Of a DNA stretch of 64,000 nucleotides, positions 34,523-43,617 are shown piece by piece. Under the pieces are notes generated by a model that was given only the letters and a program-made list of their open reading frames with translations, had not been told where the DNA came from and searched no databases. Both the position numbers and the translations under genes were made by a program. Numbering within the stretch: the first letter of the stretch is position 1; every line of letters starts with the position of its first letter. The DNA is from Corallococcus sp. AS-1-6 (GTDB taxonomy: Bacteria; Myxococcota; Myxococcia; Myxococcales; Myxococcaceae), in NCBI RefSeq assembly GCF_020037015.1, contig NZ_JAIQDE010000041.1, positions 1-64,000 of the forward strand, given 5' to 3'.

Positions 34523-35085
34523 GCCGCGAGCCGCCCGTCATCCCCGCGCCGTTCACGGAAGCGCTGACCCGCGAGGACGCGGCCAGCGGCTTCCAGTGCG
34601 AGCACGAGGCCCTCAACCGCTTCTTCCGGCAGGACGCGGGCCAGAACCAGCGCCGCGACGTCAGCCGCACGTGGGTGCTGCGCCGCCCGGACACCCGGCC
34701 GGACTGGCCCCGCGTGCTCGGGTTCTACACGCTCGCCGTGGGGCAGGTGTCGCGAGACGAAGCGCCGGAGGCGGTCATCAAGCGTCTGCCGCGCTACCCG
34801 CTTCCCGCGGTCATCCTCGGACGGCTTGCCCGGGACTCACGGGTCCGGGGCGCGGGGGTGGGCGAGCAGTTGCTGGACGACGCGCACCGCCGGGCCCTGG
34901 CCATCGGGGAGAACGCGGGCGTCGTGCTCGTCATCGTGGATGCGAAGGACGCGTTCGCGGCCCGCTTCTACTCGCGCTTCGGCTACCGGCCGCTCATCGG
35001 CGTCAGGCCCGGCGCGCCGGAGTGGCCCCAGCGGCTGTTCCTGCCCTTGAGCCACCTGCGCGCGTCCTTCGAGGACGACGCCTGA
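34519..35085 (+). CDS. GNAT-family acetyltransferase toxin (TacT/AtaT-like)
   Basis: A 188-aa GNAT protein. The acetyl-CoA loop is RVRGAGVGEQLLDDAHRRAL, preceded by LPAVILGRLARDS, an arrangement characteristic of toxin-antitoxin GNATs that acetylate charged tRNA. The C-terminal FYSRFGYRPL is also typical. No ATG or GTG fits the length. A TTG at 34519 overlapping the antitoxin stop (TTGA) is the best start, giving translational coupling and lower toxin output. The tRNA-acetylation role is known for the family and inferred here. Confidence 0.82.
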   Translation: MSREPPVIPAPFTEALTREDAASGFQCEHEALNRFFRQDAGQNQRRDVSRTWVLRRPDTRPDWPRVLGFYTLAVGQVSRDEAPEAVIKRLPRYPLPAVILGRLARDSRVRGAGVGEQLLDDAHRRALAIGENAGVVLVIVDAKDAFAARFYSRFGYRPLIGVRPGAPEWPQRLFLPLSHLRASFEDDA

Positions 35086-35089
35086 GCCG

Positions 35090-35812
35090 TCAGGCTTCGT
35101 CGTCTCCGTCACCGGCCGCGCTGGAGAGCACCAGCTTCCCGCCCGTCCACGCGGCCTGGAGGTTCCTCGCGCGGCGTGCGCGCTTGCGGCTCAGCTCCAC
35201 GCCCACCGCGTCCAGTCCCAGCGCGTTGGCCACCGCGAGCGCGGTGCCGTGGCCGCAGAAGGGGTCCACCACCGTGCGCGTGCGCGTCTGCTCCAGGATG
35301 AAGCGGCACGCCACCAGGCACGCGTTGAGCCCCATGCCTCGCGTCCACGTCACCTCGCCGGGGTCCGGCAACACGTCCGCCGTGGACTTCGCCGCGTCCG
35401 CCTTCAACCCCCGGCTGAAACACAGCAGGTGCGAGTACGCCGGCCTCCCGAACGTCACCGTCCCCGGCGCCCGGCGGCACACCACCTTGTGCCAGAGCGT
35501 GTCGCACCCCACCGCCTCCGCCGCCTTCGACACCAGGTAGCCCTTGTCCACCCAGGCGCCGTCCTTCTTCACGTCCGACTGGTAGAACACCGCCACTCCG
35601 TCCGCCGGCACCCGCGACAACACCTTCGCCGCCGCCCCCACGAACCAGTCCTTCCACTGGGGCACCGTGAGCTGCGGGAACTCGGAGACGTCCGGCAACG
35701 ACGCCACCAGCGAGCACCCCTCCAGCACCGGCCGCGCCTCCAGCCACGCGAGCGCGTCCTCGCAGTACACCGTGCGCTTCGCTCCCGCCGTCCCGCTGCG
35801 TCCATCCGTCAT
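35090..35812 (-). CDS. DNA-methylase-like SAM protein with degenerate motif IV
   Basis: A 240-aa protein that looks like the TRD-less half of an N4/N6 DNA methyltransferase of the permuted class: a C-terminal SAM motif VDPFCGHGTALAVANALG and a following VGVELSRKRARRAR. Where the catalytic (D/N/S)PP(Y/F) should stand, the sequence reads SLPDVSEF, so methylation of DNA bases in the usual way is doubtful. It could be an RNA methyltransferase or a nonenzymatic derivative. No restriction gene is nearby. The ATG at 35812 is chosen; a GTG at 35842 is possible. Confidence 0.6.
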   Translation of the reverse strand: MTDGRSGTAGAKRTVYCEDALAWLEARPVLEGCSLVASLPDVSEFPQLTVPQWKDWFVGAAAKVLSRVPADGVAVFYQSDVKKDGAWVDKGYLVSKAAEAVGCDTLWHKVVCRRAPGTVTFGRPAYSHLLCFSRGLKADAAKSTADVLPDPGEVTWTRGMGLNACLVACRFILEQTRTRTVVDPFCGHGTALAVANALGLDAVGVELSRKRARRARNLQAAWTGGKLVLSSAAGDGDDEA

Positions 35813-36013
35813 GACGCACCCGAGTCTGCCGCAAGCGCGCACCCGCTCCCACCCTTCATTCCCTCCCCGCCCACCTACCCGTCAGGACAGCTCGCCCTTC
35901 CGGCCGCCGGGCAACCCCCGAGCATGTGGACGGCCACGCCCCAGTCGTGGCTTGCTACGCCTCCCCTGCAAGACGTGACTTCTCAGTCTTTCCCCCCGAA
36001 GAGGACAGCCCCC

Positions 36014-36802
36014 ATGCCCACGACCCACGCGACGGATGGAACACCCCTGCACTACCGGGTGTTCGGGGACGGTCCTCGCGACGTGGTGCTGGTGCACGGG
36101 TGGATGGTGTCCGGCGCGGTGTGGGACTCCATGCTGGAGAAGCTGGACATGACCGGCCTGCGGCTCATCGTCCCGGACCACCGGGGCACCGGGGCCTCCG
36201 GACGGCCGGCGTCGGGGTACACGCTGGAGCAGTACGCGAAGGACGTGCTCGCGGTGGCGGACCACGCGAAGGCGGAGCGCTTCGCGCTGGTGGGCCACAG
36301 CATGGGCGGGCAGATCGCCAAGTGGGTGGCGGCGGGGTCGCCTTCGCGCGTCAGCGGCCTGGTGCTGCTCAACACGGTGCCCGCGGCGGGGCTGCCGCTG
36401 CCTCCGGACGCCGCCGGGCTGTTCCGCACCTCCGCGGGGGACCGGGAGAAGCAGAAGACCATCCTGGGCCTGGCCTGCAAGCAGTTGTCGCCGGAGTCGC
36501 TGGAGGTCCTGCTGAAGGACTCGGGCGCCGTGTCGAAGGACGCCATCGAGCAGTGCTTCGACTCCTGGACGGCGGGCGGCTTCGCGGACCGGCTGTCCGC
36601 CATCACCTCGCCCACGCTGGTGGTGGCCACGGATGATCCGTTCCTGCCGCCCACGTTCCTGCGGCAGGCGGTGGTGGGGCTCATCCGGAACGCGCGCCTG
36701 ACGTACCTGCCGGGGCCGGGGCACTACCCCCAGGTGGAGCGTCCGGCGGAGACGGCCGCGCTGGTGTCGGCGTTCCTCGCGGGCAACGCCGCGCAGGCCT
36801 GA
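36014..36802 (+). CDS. Alpha/beta hydrolase (esterase/peroxidase-like)
   Basis: A 262-aa cytoplasmic alpha/beta hydrolase without signal peptide. The oxyanion HGW, nucleophile GHSMGG, acid region VVATDDPFLPP and late His GPGHYPQVE make up a complete triad. Length and the DHRGTGASGRP motif fit small esterases and cofactor-free haloperoxidases; the substrate is not readable. GAGGAC upstream supports the ATG at 36014. It is followed after 13 bp by a SpoIIAA-like gene, so the two are probably co-transcribed. Confidence 0.82.
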   Translation: MPTTHATDGTPLHYRVFGDGPRDVVLVHGWMVSGAVWDSMLEKLDMTGLRLIVPDHRGTGASGRPASGYTLEQYAKDVLAVADHAKAERFALVGHSMGGQIAKWVAAGSPSRVSGLVLLNTVPAAGLPLPPDAAGLFRTSAGDREKQKTILGLACKQLSPESLEVLLKDSGAVSKDAIEQCFDSWTAGGFADRLSAITSPTLVVATDDPFLPPTFLRQAVVGLIRNARLTYLPGPGHYPQVERPAETAALVSAFLAGNAAQA

Positions 36803-36815
36803 AGGAGGACGTGAC

Positions 36816-37250
36816 ATGGCCTGGGGGATGTCCTTCGAGCGCGACGCCGAGCACGACGTCGTCACCGCGAACTTCACCGACTGCATCCTGGTGACGGACG
36901 AGGACGTGGATCGCTGGCGGCGCGACGTGGAGGCGCAGTTCGCCAAGTTCAACGGCCGGGTGGACCTGCTCATCAACCTGGATGGGCTCGTCGTCCGCCA
37001 CACGGCGGGGCGCACCTTCGGCAAGGTGCGCCGCGAGGTGCTGGAGCGCAACACGCACCGCTCGTACCGCTACGGCGGTGACGAGATGACGCTCATGTTC
37101 ATTGGCACCAGCGGCGTCATCAACGGCGCCGCGGTGAACCACTTCCCCACGCGCGAGGCCGCCCTGGCGGCCCTGCTCGCCGAGCGCGAGAGCCTGCGCA
37201 AGCGCGGCTTCACGCCGTTCCTGCCGGGCGTCGTCAACACCAAGCCCTAG
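36816..37250 (+). CDS. SpoIIAA/STAS-like small protein
   Basis: A 144-aa soluble protein with alternating strands and helices resembling SpoIIAA-like folds (strand VVTANFTD, helix ERDAEH..., strand DLLINLDGLVV, helix GRTFGKVRREVLE, strand EMTLMFIG). No phosphorylatable serine can be assigned with confidence. The ribosome site GAAGGAGG directly upstream is strong. It ends in a 4-bp overlap with the convergent molybdopterin oxidoreductase gene. Function unknown. Confidence 0.6.
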   Translation: MAWGMSFERDAEHDVVTANFTDCILVTDEDVDRWRRDVEAQFAKFNGRVDLLINLDGLVVRHTAGRTFGKVRREVLERNTHRSYRYGGDEMTLMFIGTSGVINGAAVNHFPTREAALAALLAERESLRKRGFTPFLPGVVNTKP

Positions 37251-37945
37251 ACGCCCGCGAACCACTCGTAGCCCCGGTCCTCCCAGGTGCCCCCCGTGGC
37301 CTCCGGGAGGAAGCGCACGGTGGTGAGGTACTTCACCATCTTGTAGCCCAGCTTCACGCCCGAATAGAGGCGCAGCGGCGCGCCATGGCCGGGGATGAGC
37401 GGCGCGCCGTTCATGCCGTACGCGAGCACGGTCTGGGGATGCAGCGCGCTCGGCGCGTCCCAGGACGAGTAGTAGCCCTGGTCGAACGAGCGGAACTCCA
37501 CGAAGCCCGCGCGCGGATCCGCGCCCACGGCCCGCGCCAGGTCGCGGAGGGCCACGCCGTGCCAGGACGCCACCGCGCTCCAGCCCTCCACGCAGTGGTG
37601 GCGGATGCGGAAGTCGGTCCGGGGCAGCCGCCGCAGCTCCTCCAGCGTGAAGGCGCGCGGCCGGGCCACGAGTCCCCCCACCTCCAGCCGCCAGCCCGCG
37701 GGGGCCAGCGGCACGGTCTCGGAGATGAAGTACTGGGGGAAGTCGCCGGGCGGGGTGAGCTGCTCGACGGGCTCCTCGGGGGCGAGCCGGGCGGGGTGGA
37801 AGAGGGCGGACTGGGCGCGCTCGTTGAAGCGGTCCATCACGCCGAGGAAGCCCGCGCGCGGACGCTGGGAGTCGCACGCGCTGGTGGCGAGCGCGGCGGC
37901 GCCCAGGAGGACGCGGCGGCGGGTGAGGACGCGCTCAGCGGGCAT
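37247..37945 (-). CDS. Tat-exported molybdopterin-dependent oxidoreductase (MsrP/sulfite oxidase-like)
   Basis: A 232-aa protein. A twin-arginine signal (RRRVLLGAAALA) ends in a lipobox-like ATSAC (C24), so it is probably a Tat-exported lipoprotein. The sulfite-oxidase-fold domain keeps the molybdenum-ligand cysteine in HHCVEGW (C118). It is smaller than eukaryotic sulfite oxidases and close to MsrP size. The coupled gene upstream codes for a cytochrome b that presumably delivers electrons. Substrate (methionine sulfoxide, sulfite or other) is not decided. Confidence 0.82.
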   Translation of the reverse strand: MPAERVLTRRRVLLGAAALATSACDSQRPRAGFLGVMDRFNERAQSALFHPARLAPEEPVEQLTPPGDFPQYFISETVPLAPAGWRLEVGGLVARPRAFTLEELRRLPRTDFRIRHHCVEGWSAVASWHGVALRDLARAVGADPRAGFVEFRSFDQGYYSSWDAPSALHPQTVLAYGMNGAPLIPGHGAPLRLYSGVKLGYKMVKYLTTVRFLPEATGGTWEDRGYEWFAGV

Positions 37946-38597
37946 TGGGCCTCCTCCCGCCGGTGATCATCTCCCCGAAGGTGCGCGGGTGCAGGGCGAC
38001 CAGGATGACGTGGCCCACGGTGAAGAACGCGAACAGCGCGAGCAGCAGCAGGTGCACGAAGCGCGCGGGGTCGTAGCCACCGAAGAGGGCGGTGAGCCAC
38101 TGGAGCTGCACGGGCTTGTAGAGGACGAGCCCGGACAGGATGGACAGCGCGCCCATCACGAGGGTCGTGGTGTACGCCAGCCGCTGGAGCCCGTTGTAGA
38201 GCCCCGTCTGCACGGGCGCGGGGCGCAGCCGCAGGTAGTACGCGAGCGTGGCCACGGCGTCGCGCGCGTCGCGGCGCGGGAGGAACAGGCGGCGGCGCCA
38301 CTCACCGCTGAAGGCGAGATAGAGCACGTACGCGAACCCGTTCAGGGCCAGGAACCAGCCGAACGCGAAGTGCCAGCTCCGCGCCCCCGCGAGCCAGTCC
38401 CCCAGGCGCAGCCACGATGGCGGCACGGCGTCCTGGAAGGGATAGAGCGCGAAGGGCCGCCCGCGAGGCCCCATGCGCGGATACGCGACGAGGATCTGCA
38501 ACCCGCTGGCCGCGAGGATGGCGAGCAGCGGCACGTTGGCCCAGTGTGCGAGCCGGATGGGCCAGGGCTGGGGACGGCGGGACTCGAGCGGGTGCAC
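37935..38597 (-). CDS. Cytochrome b561-type membrane subunit
   Basis: A 220-aa membrane protein with four to five helices and His residues placed as heme b ligands (LAHWANVP, SWHFAFGW, ARFVHLLLLALFAFFTVGHV). It belongs to the cytochrome b561 / thiosulfate-reductase cytochrome b group. It overlaps the molybdopterin enzyme gene by 11 bp and should supply quinol electrons to it, filling the role of MsrQ without being its homologue. The 252 bp to the right (38598-38849) hold no clear element beyond presumed promoters. Confidence 0.8.
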   Translation of the reverse strand: MHPLESRRPQPWPIRLAHWANVPLLAILAASGLQILVAYPRMGPRGRPFALYPFQDAVPPSWLRLGDWLAGARSWHFAFGWFLALNGFAYVLYLAFSGEWRRRLFLPRRDARDAVATLAYYLRLRPAPVQTGLYNGLQRLAYTTTLVMGALSILSGLVLYKPVQLQWLTALFGGYDPARFVHLLLLALFAFFTVGHVILVALHPRTFGEMITGGRRPNAR

Positions 38598-38849
38598 GCG
38601 GCGGAACCCAACACCGCGATGGTGCCCGGGGCCATGCGGCGGGAGGGCGGCGTGAACGCCTGGGAGAGGACTTCGCTTACGTCAGGGGACGCCGTACAGG
38701 GATTGCCGTGGCACTGGCCCTCGGGTCGCGGAGCATTGGCAGACATTGGACGGCGCGCCGGGCTCGCACGGTCCGGGTCCCCCGTGGATTGGACGTGTGG
38801 GAATCCCCCGGTATCGTTCCCTGACCCGTCCACCTTCCCCGAGGATGCC

Positions 38850-41498
38850 GTGACCCTGAAGCCTGCCCGTGCGTTGCACCTCGTGGGGTTGTTGCTGCTG
38901 AGCACGTTCGGTTGCGTGGAGGAGGATCCCGCCGTCACGGCGCCGCTGGCCGGTGGCGCGCGGCTCGTGGTCGCGCCGCCCAGGTCCTTGGAGGCCGCCT
39001 CGGTGACGGCCTCGGTGACGCATGCGTCGGGCGCCACGGAGTCGAAGGCGCTGACGCTGGCGGCGGATCCGGATGGTGGCCTCGCGTGGTCGGCCGTCGT
39101 GAAGCCGGAGTCTCCCGAGGAGGAGCTCCAACTGACCGTGACCGCCGAGGACGCCGCGGAGGCGGTGGTGGCCTCCGTGAGCCCGAACGCCGGGGTGAAG
39201 CTGCCGCTGTACGGGGAGTCGCTCGTGGTCCTGGTGCCCCAGCCCGAGTCCGGCCTGCCGGGGCTGGCCAACCACGCGCCGCGCATCCTCGCGGTGCGTG
39301 CGCCGCGCGCCATCGTGGCTCCTGGCGACACCGTGGAGCTGCGCGCGGAGGCCAGTGACCTGGAGGGGCAGGCGCTGACCTACGAGTGGACCGCCTCCGG
39401 CGGGGTGCTCGATTGCGAGGACGCGGTCTGTGAATGGACGGCGGCGCCCCCGTCGGCCCCCGCTGCTGGCACCGGGGGCGACGCCGGTACCGACTACGAC
39501 CCGGCCCTCAAGAATGACGTGTTGATCCGCCTGCGTGTCACGGACGCGCAGGGCGCGGTGTCCACGCTCCAGTTCCACATCGGCGTGGGCACCGTGCGCA
39601 CGCCCCCGTCGCTGAGGAAGACGTGGTTCAACCGTGCACCCATCCCCTCTGAAGCCGGAACGCCCCAGCAGGTGATGCTGGGCGGTACCTTCCAGGTTCC
39701 GGCGACGGCGAGGGTGACGGACGAGGACGGCACCGGAGATGTGCTCACGTACGCCTGGAGCGCGACGTGCGAGGGCACCTTCGACGACGTCACCCGCGCC
39801 ACGCCCTCCTTCAAGCCGACGGCGGAGCCCACGGACTGCGCCTGCCAGTTGAAGGGCGCCGTGAAGGACGGCTTCGGTGGAAGCACGGAGCAGCTCGTGA
39901 ACCTGTGCGTGCGGGCGGAGGCGCCGCCGGTCCTGGAGACCACGTCGCAGTCCGCCACGAGCGCGCTCGCGGGCGAACGCGTGACCTTCACCGTGAGCGC
40001 GGTGGATCCGCGCGGCGAGGCGATGACGTTCGCCTGGAAGTCGGACGTCGGTGCGCTCGGCACGCCGGTGGGCAATGGCGCGGCGAGCACGGTGGACTGG
40101 ACGGAGCTGTCCTGCCTGCCGGCGGACGTGACGCCCACCGTGGAGCTGGTGGTGACGAACGCCTCTGGCGCCAGCACGCGGCACTCCTTCCCCGTGACCT
40201 GGATGGGCCGGCGCTGCGGCCCGGGTGAGACCGCCTGCGCCATCACGCTGTCGCCGGGACAGGTGACGCTGCGCGAGGACTGCGTGGTGCAGAGCGCGGT
40301 GTTCATCCCGGACGGCTTCACGTTCAACGGGGGCGGGCACACGCTGACCGCGTCCGAGGCGGGCGCGGGGGACCACTACAAGGGCGCGGTGCTGCGCAAC
40401 CGGGGCGCGGTGGCGAATGTGCGGGACGTCACGGTGACGGCGCGGGGCCTGTCGGACGTGTGTGACGGGGACGCGGACCGGCTGCGCGGCATCCTGCTGG
40501 AGGGCGCGGGCGGCACCATCGAGGACACGGTGGTGGAGGACCTGAACCAGGCGGACAACATCGGCGGCTGCCAGGAGGGCTTCGCCATCGACGTGCGCAA
40601 CCTCGCGCCGGACGCCGCGCAGGTGGCGGTGACCGTTCGGAACAACCGGCTCACGGGCTACCAGAAGGCGGGCGTGGTGGTGCTGGGGCGCGTGGCGGCG
40701 ACGGTGGAGGACAACGACATCGACGGCCTGGGCCCCACGGACCGCATCGCGCGCATCGGCATCCAGCTCGCGCACGGCGTCTCCGGCCAGGTGGTGCGCA
40801 ACCAGGTGCGGGGCAACGCGTACATCTTCGAGCGCGACTCCGGCTCCGGCATCCTGGTGTTCGGCGGCCCGTACTACGGCGCGGGACGCGAGCTGTGCCA
40901 CGGCCTGCGCATCGAGGGCAACGTGCTGACGGAGAACGACGTCGGCGTCAGCCTGCTCCAGGCGGTGGACCTCGACTTCTCGCCCCCGCCCGAGTCCCAG
41001 GACATCCAGGTGGTCGACAACACGCTGACCAAGGCGGGCCTGACGGGCTCCTATCAGGCCGCCATCTCGGACAACGGGACCGCGAACCTCATCAGCCGCA
41101 ACCGCATCAGCGGTGCCGGCTACGACCCGGCCGAGTACCCGGACAACGCCCTCTCCGTGGACGTGACGCTCCAGGGCGATGCGCGGCAGGTGGGCTTCGC
41201 CACCCCGGCGCGGACGCTGGACGTGGGCGTGTGCTCGGAGGTGCTGGTCGTGCAGGGCCGGGACCTGGCGGACAACCTGGCCCCGCTGTCCGTGCCGGAG
41301 GTGACGCTCGCCGCGTCGGATCCCGGCGCGACCTTCCACCTGCTGCCGGACTGCTCGGACGCTCCCGTGACGGTGGTGAGCCTCAAGAACCCGCAGCGCG
41401 AAGGCCTCTTCTACGTCCGCGCTGCCGCCTCCGACTCGCTGACCGTCACGGCGACCGGCGACGGCGCGAGCAGGAGCCAGGAGCAGACGGTCCGCTGA
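38850..41498 (+). CDS. Large lipoprotein with Ig-like/PKD domains and a parallel beta-helix
   Basis: An 882-aa secreted lipoprotein starting at a GTG with GAGG just upstream. The signal ends in LLLSTFGC (Cys at residue 22). Residues ~25-150 are a beta domain, ~150-450 contain PKD/Ig-like modules (for example GDTVELRAEASDLEGQALTY and GERVTFTVSAVDPRGEAMTF), and ~470-790 form a right-handed parallel beta-helix with repeated VRNN/VVDN turns. No polysaccharide-lyase catalytic signature is evident. It is likely a surface or matrix protein. Confidence 0.82.
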   Translation: MTLKPARALHLVGLLLLSTFGCVEEDPAVTAPLAGGARLVVAPPRSLEAASVTASVTHASGATESKALTLAADPDGGLAWSAVVKPESPEEELQLTVTAEDAAEAVVASVSPNAGVKLPLYGESLVVLVPQPESGLPGLANHAPRILAVRAPRAIVAPGDTVELRAEASDLEGQALTYEWTASGGVLDCEDAVCEWTAAPPSAPAAGTGGDAGTDYDPALKNDVLIRLRVTDAQGAVSTLQFHIGVGTVRTPPSLRKTWFNRAPIPSEAGTPQQVMLGGTFQVPATARVTDEDGTGDVLTYAWSATCEGTFDDVTRATPSFKPTAEPTDCACQLKGAVKDGFGGSTEQLVNLCVRAEAPPVLETTSQSATSALAGERVTFTVSAVDPRGEAMTFAWKSDVGALGTPVGNGAASTVDWTELSCLPADVTPTVELVVTNASGASTRHSFPVTWMGRRCGPGETACAITLSPGQVTLREDCVVQSAVFIPDGFTFNGGGHTLTASEAGAGDHYKGAVLRNRGAVANVRDVTVTARGLSDVCDGDADRLRGILLEGAGGTIEDTVVEDLNQADNIGGCQEGFAIDVRNLAPDAAQVAVTVRNNRLTGYQKAGVVVLGRVAATVEDNDIDGLGPTDRIARIGIQLAHGVSGQVVRNQVRGNAYIFERDSGSGILVFGGPYYGAGRELCHGLRIEGNVLTENDVGVSLLQAVDLDFSPPPESQDIQVVDNTLTKAGLTGSYQAAISDNGTANLISRNRISGAGYDPAEYPDNALSVDVTLQGDARQVGFATPARTLDVGVCSEVLVVQGRDLADNLAPLSVPEVTLAASDPGATFHLLPDCSDAPVTVVSLKNPQREGLFYVRAAASDSLTVTATGDGASRSQEQTVR

Positions 41499-41600
41499 GC
41501 CACGCTCCGCGTGCGCGCGGCGGCCCGACCGCCGGTCCAGGTGGAGACGATGGCCGCCGGATGTTCGCCTCGGCGAAGCGGGCGCGGTAGAGGGGAACGC

Positions 41601-43532
41601 GTGTACGGACGGGCGGTCATTTCCTGGGTGGGGCTCTGCCTCCTGTTGCTGCTTCCCGCGTGCGCGCCGCGAGCCACGAAGCCCACCGCGCCCACCGCGC
41701 CCGCCGTGGCGCCCGGAGGCGTCGAGGCGCTGGCCCTGCGCTACCTGGACGCCTGGGCGCGCAATGACGTGGCCGCGCAGCGCCGGATGCTCGTGGACGC
41801 GCCCCCGGACTTCGACGCGCAGCACGCGCGCTGGCGGCAGGACCTGGGCGTCATCGCCTCGCGCTTCGACCCGGTGGTGCTCGAGTCCCAGGACGCCACC
41901 ACCGCGGTGGTGCGCTTCCGCGGCGTGCACACGCTGCGCGGCCTGGGCGACTGGGAGGTCGAGTCCCGCCTGCGCTTCGTGCTCCGGGGCAGCCGCTGGA
42001 GCCCGCGCTGGACGCCGGAGGTGTTCCATCCCGACGCGCGGCCCGGAGACCGCTTCGGCCGCACGCGGAGCTGGGGCCCTCGCGCCGACCTGCTCGACGC
42101 GAACGGCGACCCGCTCACCCAGCCGGGCGAGGTGATCCGCGTCGGCGTGCTGCCGGGCCGGGTGAAGGACCGCGCGGCCGTGGCCAGCGTGCTCCAGTCG
42201 CAGCTCGGCGTGGACCCCGCGAAGGTGCTCGCCGCGCTCAACGCCGCGAGCGCGCAGCCCGAGCAGTTCCTCGCGTTCATCGACGTGCGCCAGGAGCGCT
42301 ACCAGCAGGTGCGCGCCGTGCTCGCGCCGGTGCCCGGCATCTTCTTCCGCAAGCGGCCCGCGCGCCTCTCCCCCGCGGAGGGCTTCGCCGCGCACACGCT
42401 GGGCCGGGTGGGGGAAATCACCGCGGAGGTCCTCCAGGCGCTGGGCATGCCCTACCAGCCGGGCGACGTGGTGGGGCTGTCCGGCCTGGAGCGCGCACAG
42501 GAGCGGACGCTGGCGGGGCGTCCCTCCGGCGAGGTGCGGCTCCAGCGCCGCTCCGGCGGCAGCGAGCTGCTGTACCGCTTCGAAGGCGAGCCGGGGCGCG
42601 CGGTGCGCACCACGCTGCGCATGGACGTGCAGGCGGCGGCGGAGGCGGCGCTCGTGGACGTCACCCAGCCGGCCGCGCTGGTCGCGGTGGACACGGCCAC
42701 GGGCCAGGTGCTGGCGGTGGCCAGCCGGCCGCTCGGCGAGGGGTGGCACCGCGCGCTGATGGGGCGCTACCCCCCGGCCTCCACGTTCAAGCTGGTGACG
42801 GCCACGGCGCTGCTCGAAAGCGGCCTGAAGCCGGACTCCCGCGTGGAGTGCCCCCTGGAGGTGACGGTGGGCCGCAAGCGCTTCCGCAACTTCGAGTCCG
42901 AGGTGCTGGGCGCCACCACGCTGCGGCGGGCGTTCGCGCTGTCGTGCAACACGACGTTCATCCAGCTCGCGGCGAAGCTGGACCCCCGCGTGCTGGAGGA
43001 CGCGGCCCGGCGCTTCGGCTTCGGGGTGTCCTACGACGTGGGGCTGCCGTCTCCCGGCGCCACCTTCCCCCCGCCCAAGGACGACGCCGAGCGCGCGGCG
43101 GACGCCATGGGCCAGGGCCGCGTCCTGGTGACGCCGCTGCACATGGCCACCGTCGTGTCGGCGGCGGCCACCGGCGTCTGGCACGCGCCCAGCCTGCTCG
43201 CGGACGCGGCGCCCGGCCCGGAGGCGAGGCTGGGCCCGGGCACGACGGACATGCTCCGCGAGCTGATGCGCGCGGTGGTGACGGACGGCACGGCGAAGTC
43301 CGCCGCCAGCATCCAGGGGCTCATCGGCAAGACCGGCACCGCGGAGTTCGGCACGTCCGTGCCGCCGGAGACCCACGCGTGGTTCGTCGGCGTGCGCGAC
43401 GGCATCGGCTTCGCGGTGTTCGTGGAGGGCGGCGGCGTGGGAGGCCGCGTCGCCCTGCCGCTCGCGGTCCGGTTCCTCCAGGGCCTGGACGCGGCCTCGG
43501 TCCTGTCCTTCAAGCGGGACGACGCCAGCTAG
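41601..43532 (+). CDS. MecA-like class B penicillin-binding lipoprotein
   Basis: A 643-aa protein. The signal ends in a lipobox LLPAC (C21). Then come an NTF2-like MecA N-terminal domain (~residues 35-150), a PBP dimer domain and a transpeptidase domain with S394-T-F-K, S448-C-N and K577-T-G. Anchoring by lipid instead of a membrane helix is unusual for Gram-negative PBPs. Expected to crosslink peptidoglycan. It starts at a GTG with AGAGGGG upstream. It lies 85 bp before a P-type ATPase gene. Whether it confers beta-lactam tolerance cannot be told from sequence. Confidence 0.85.
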   Translation: MYGRAVISWVGLCLLLLLPACAPRATKPTAPTAPAVAPGGVEALALRYLDAWARNDVAAQRRMLVDAPPDFDAQHARWRQDLGVIASRFDPVVLESQDATTAVVRFRGVHTLRGLGDWEVESRLRFVLRGSRWSPRWTPEVFHPDARPGDRFGRTRSWGPRADLLDANGDPLTQPGEVIRVGVLPGRVKDRAAVASVLQSQLGVDPAKVLAALNAASAQPEQFLAFIDVRQERYQQVRAVLAPVPGIFFRKRPARLSPAEGFAAHTLGRVGEITAEVLQALGMPYQPGDVVGLSGLERAQERTLAGRPSGEVRLQRRSGGSELLYRFEGEPGRAVRTTLRMDVQAAAEAALVDVTQPAALVAVDTATGQVLAVASRPLGEGWHRALMGRYPPASTFKLVTATALLESGLKPDSRVECPLEVTVGRKRFRNFESEVLGATTLRRAFALSCNTTFIQLAAKLDPRVLEDAARRFGFGVSYDVGLPSPGATFPPPKDDAERAADAMGQGRVLVTPLHMATVVSAAATGVWHAPSLLADAAPGPEARLGPGTTDMLRELMRAVVTDGTAKSAASIQGLIGKTGTAEFGTSVPPETHAWFVGVRDGIGFAVFVEGGGVGGRVALPLAVRFLQGLDAASVLSFKRDDAS

Positions 43533-43617
43533 GGCAGCGGGGCCGTCCCTCCGAGCGCCGCGCCCCTTCCCTCGCCGGCCGCTGGTCACCCCGGAGGACC
43601 CTGCCCACGTTGCGAGG

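Noticed and set aside
35090..35812. Calling a restriction-modification system
   Set aside because: No restriction endonuclease gene is adjacent and the methylase motif IV is degenerate.
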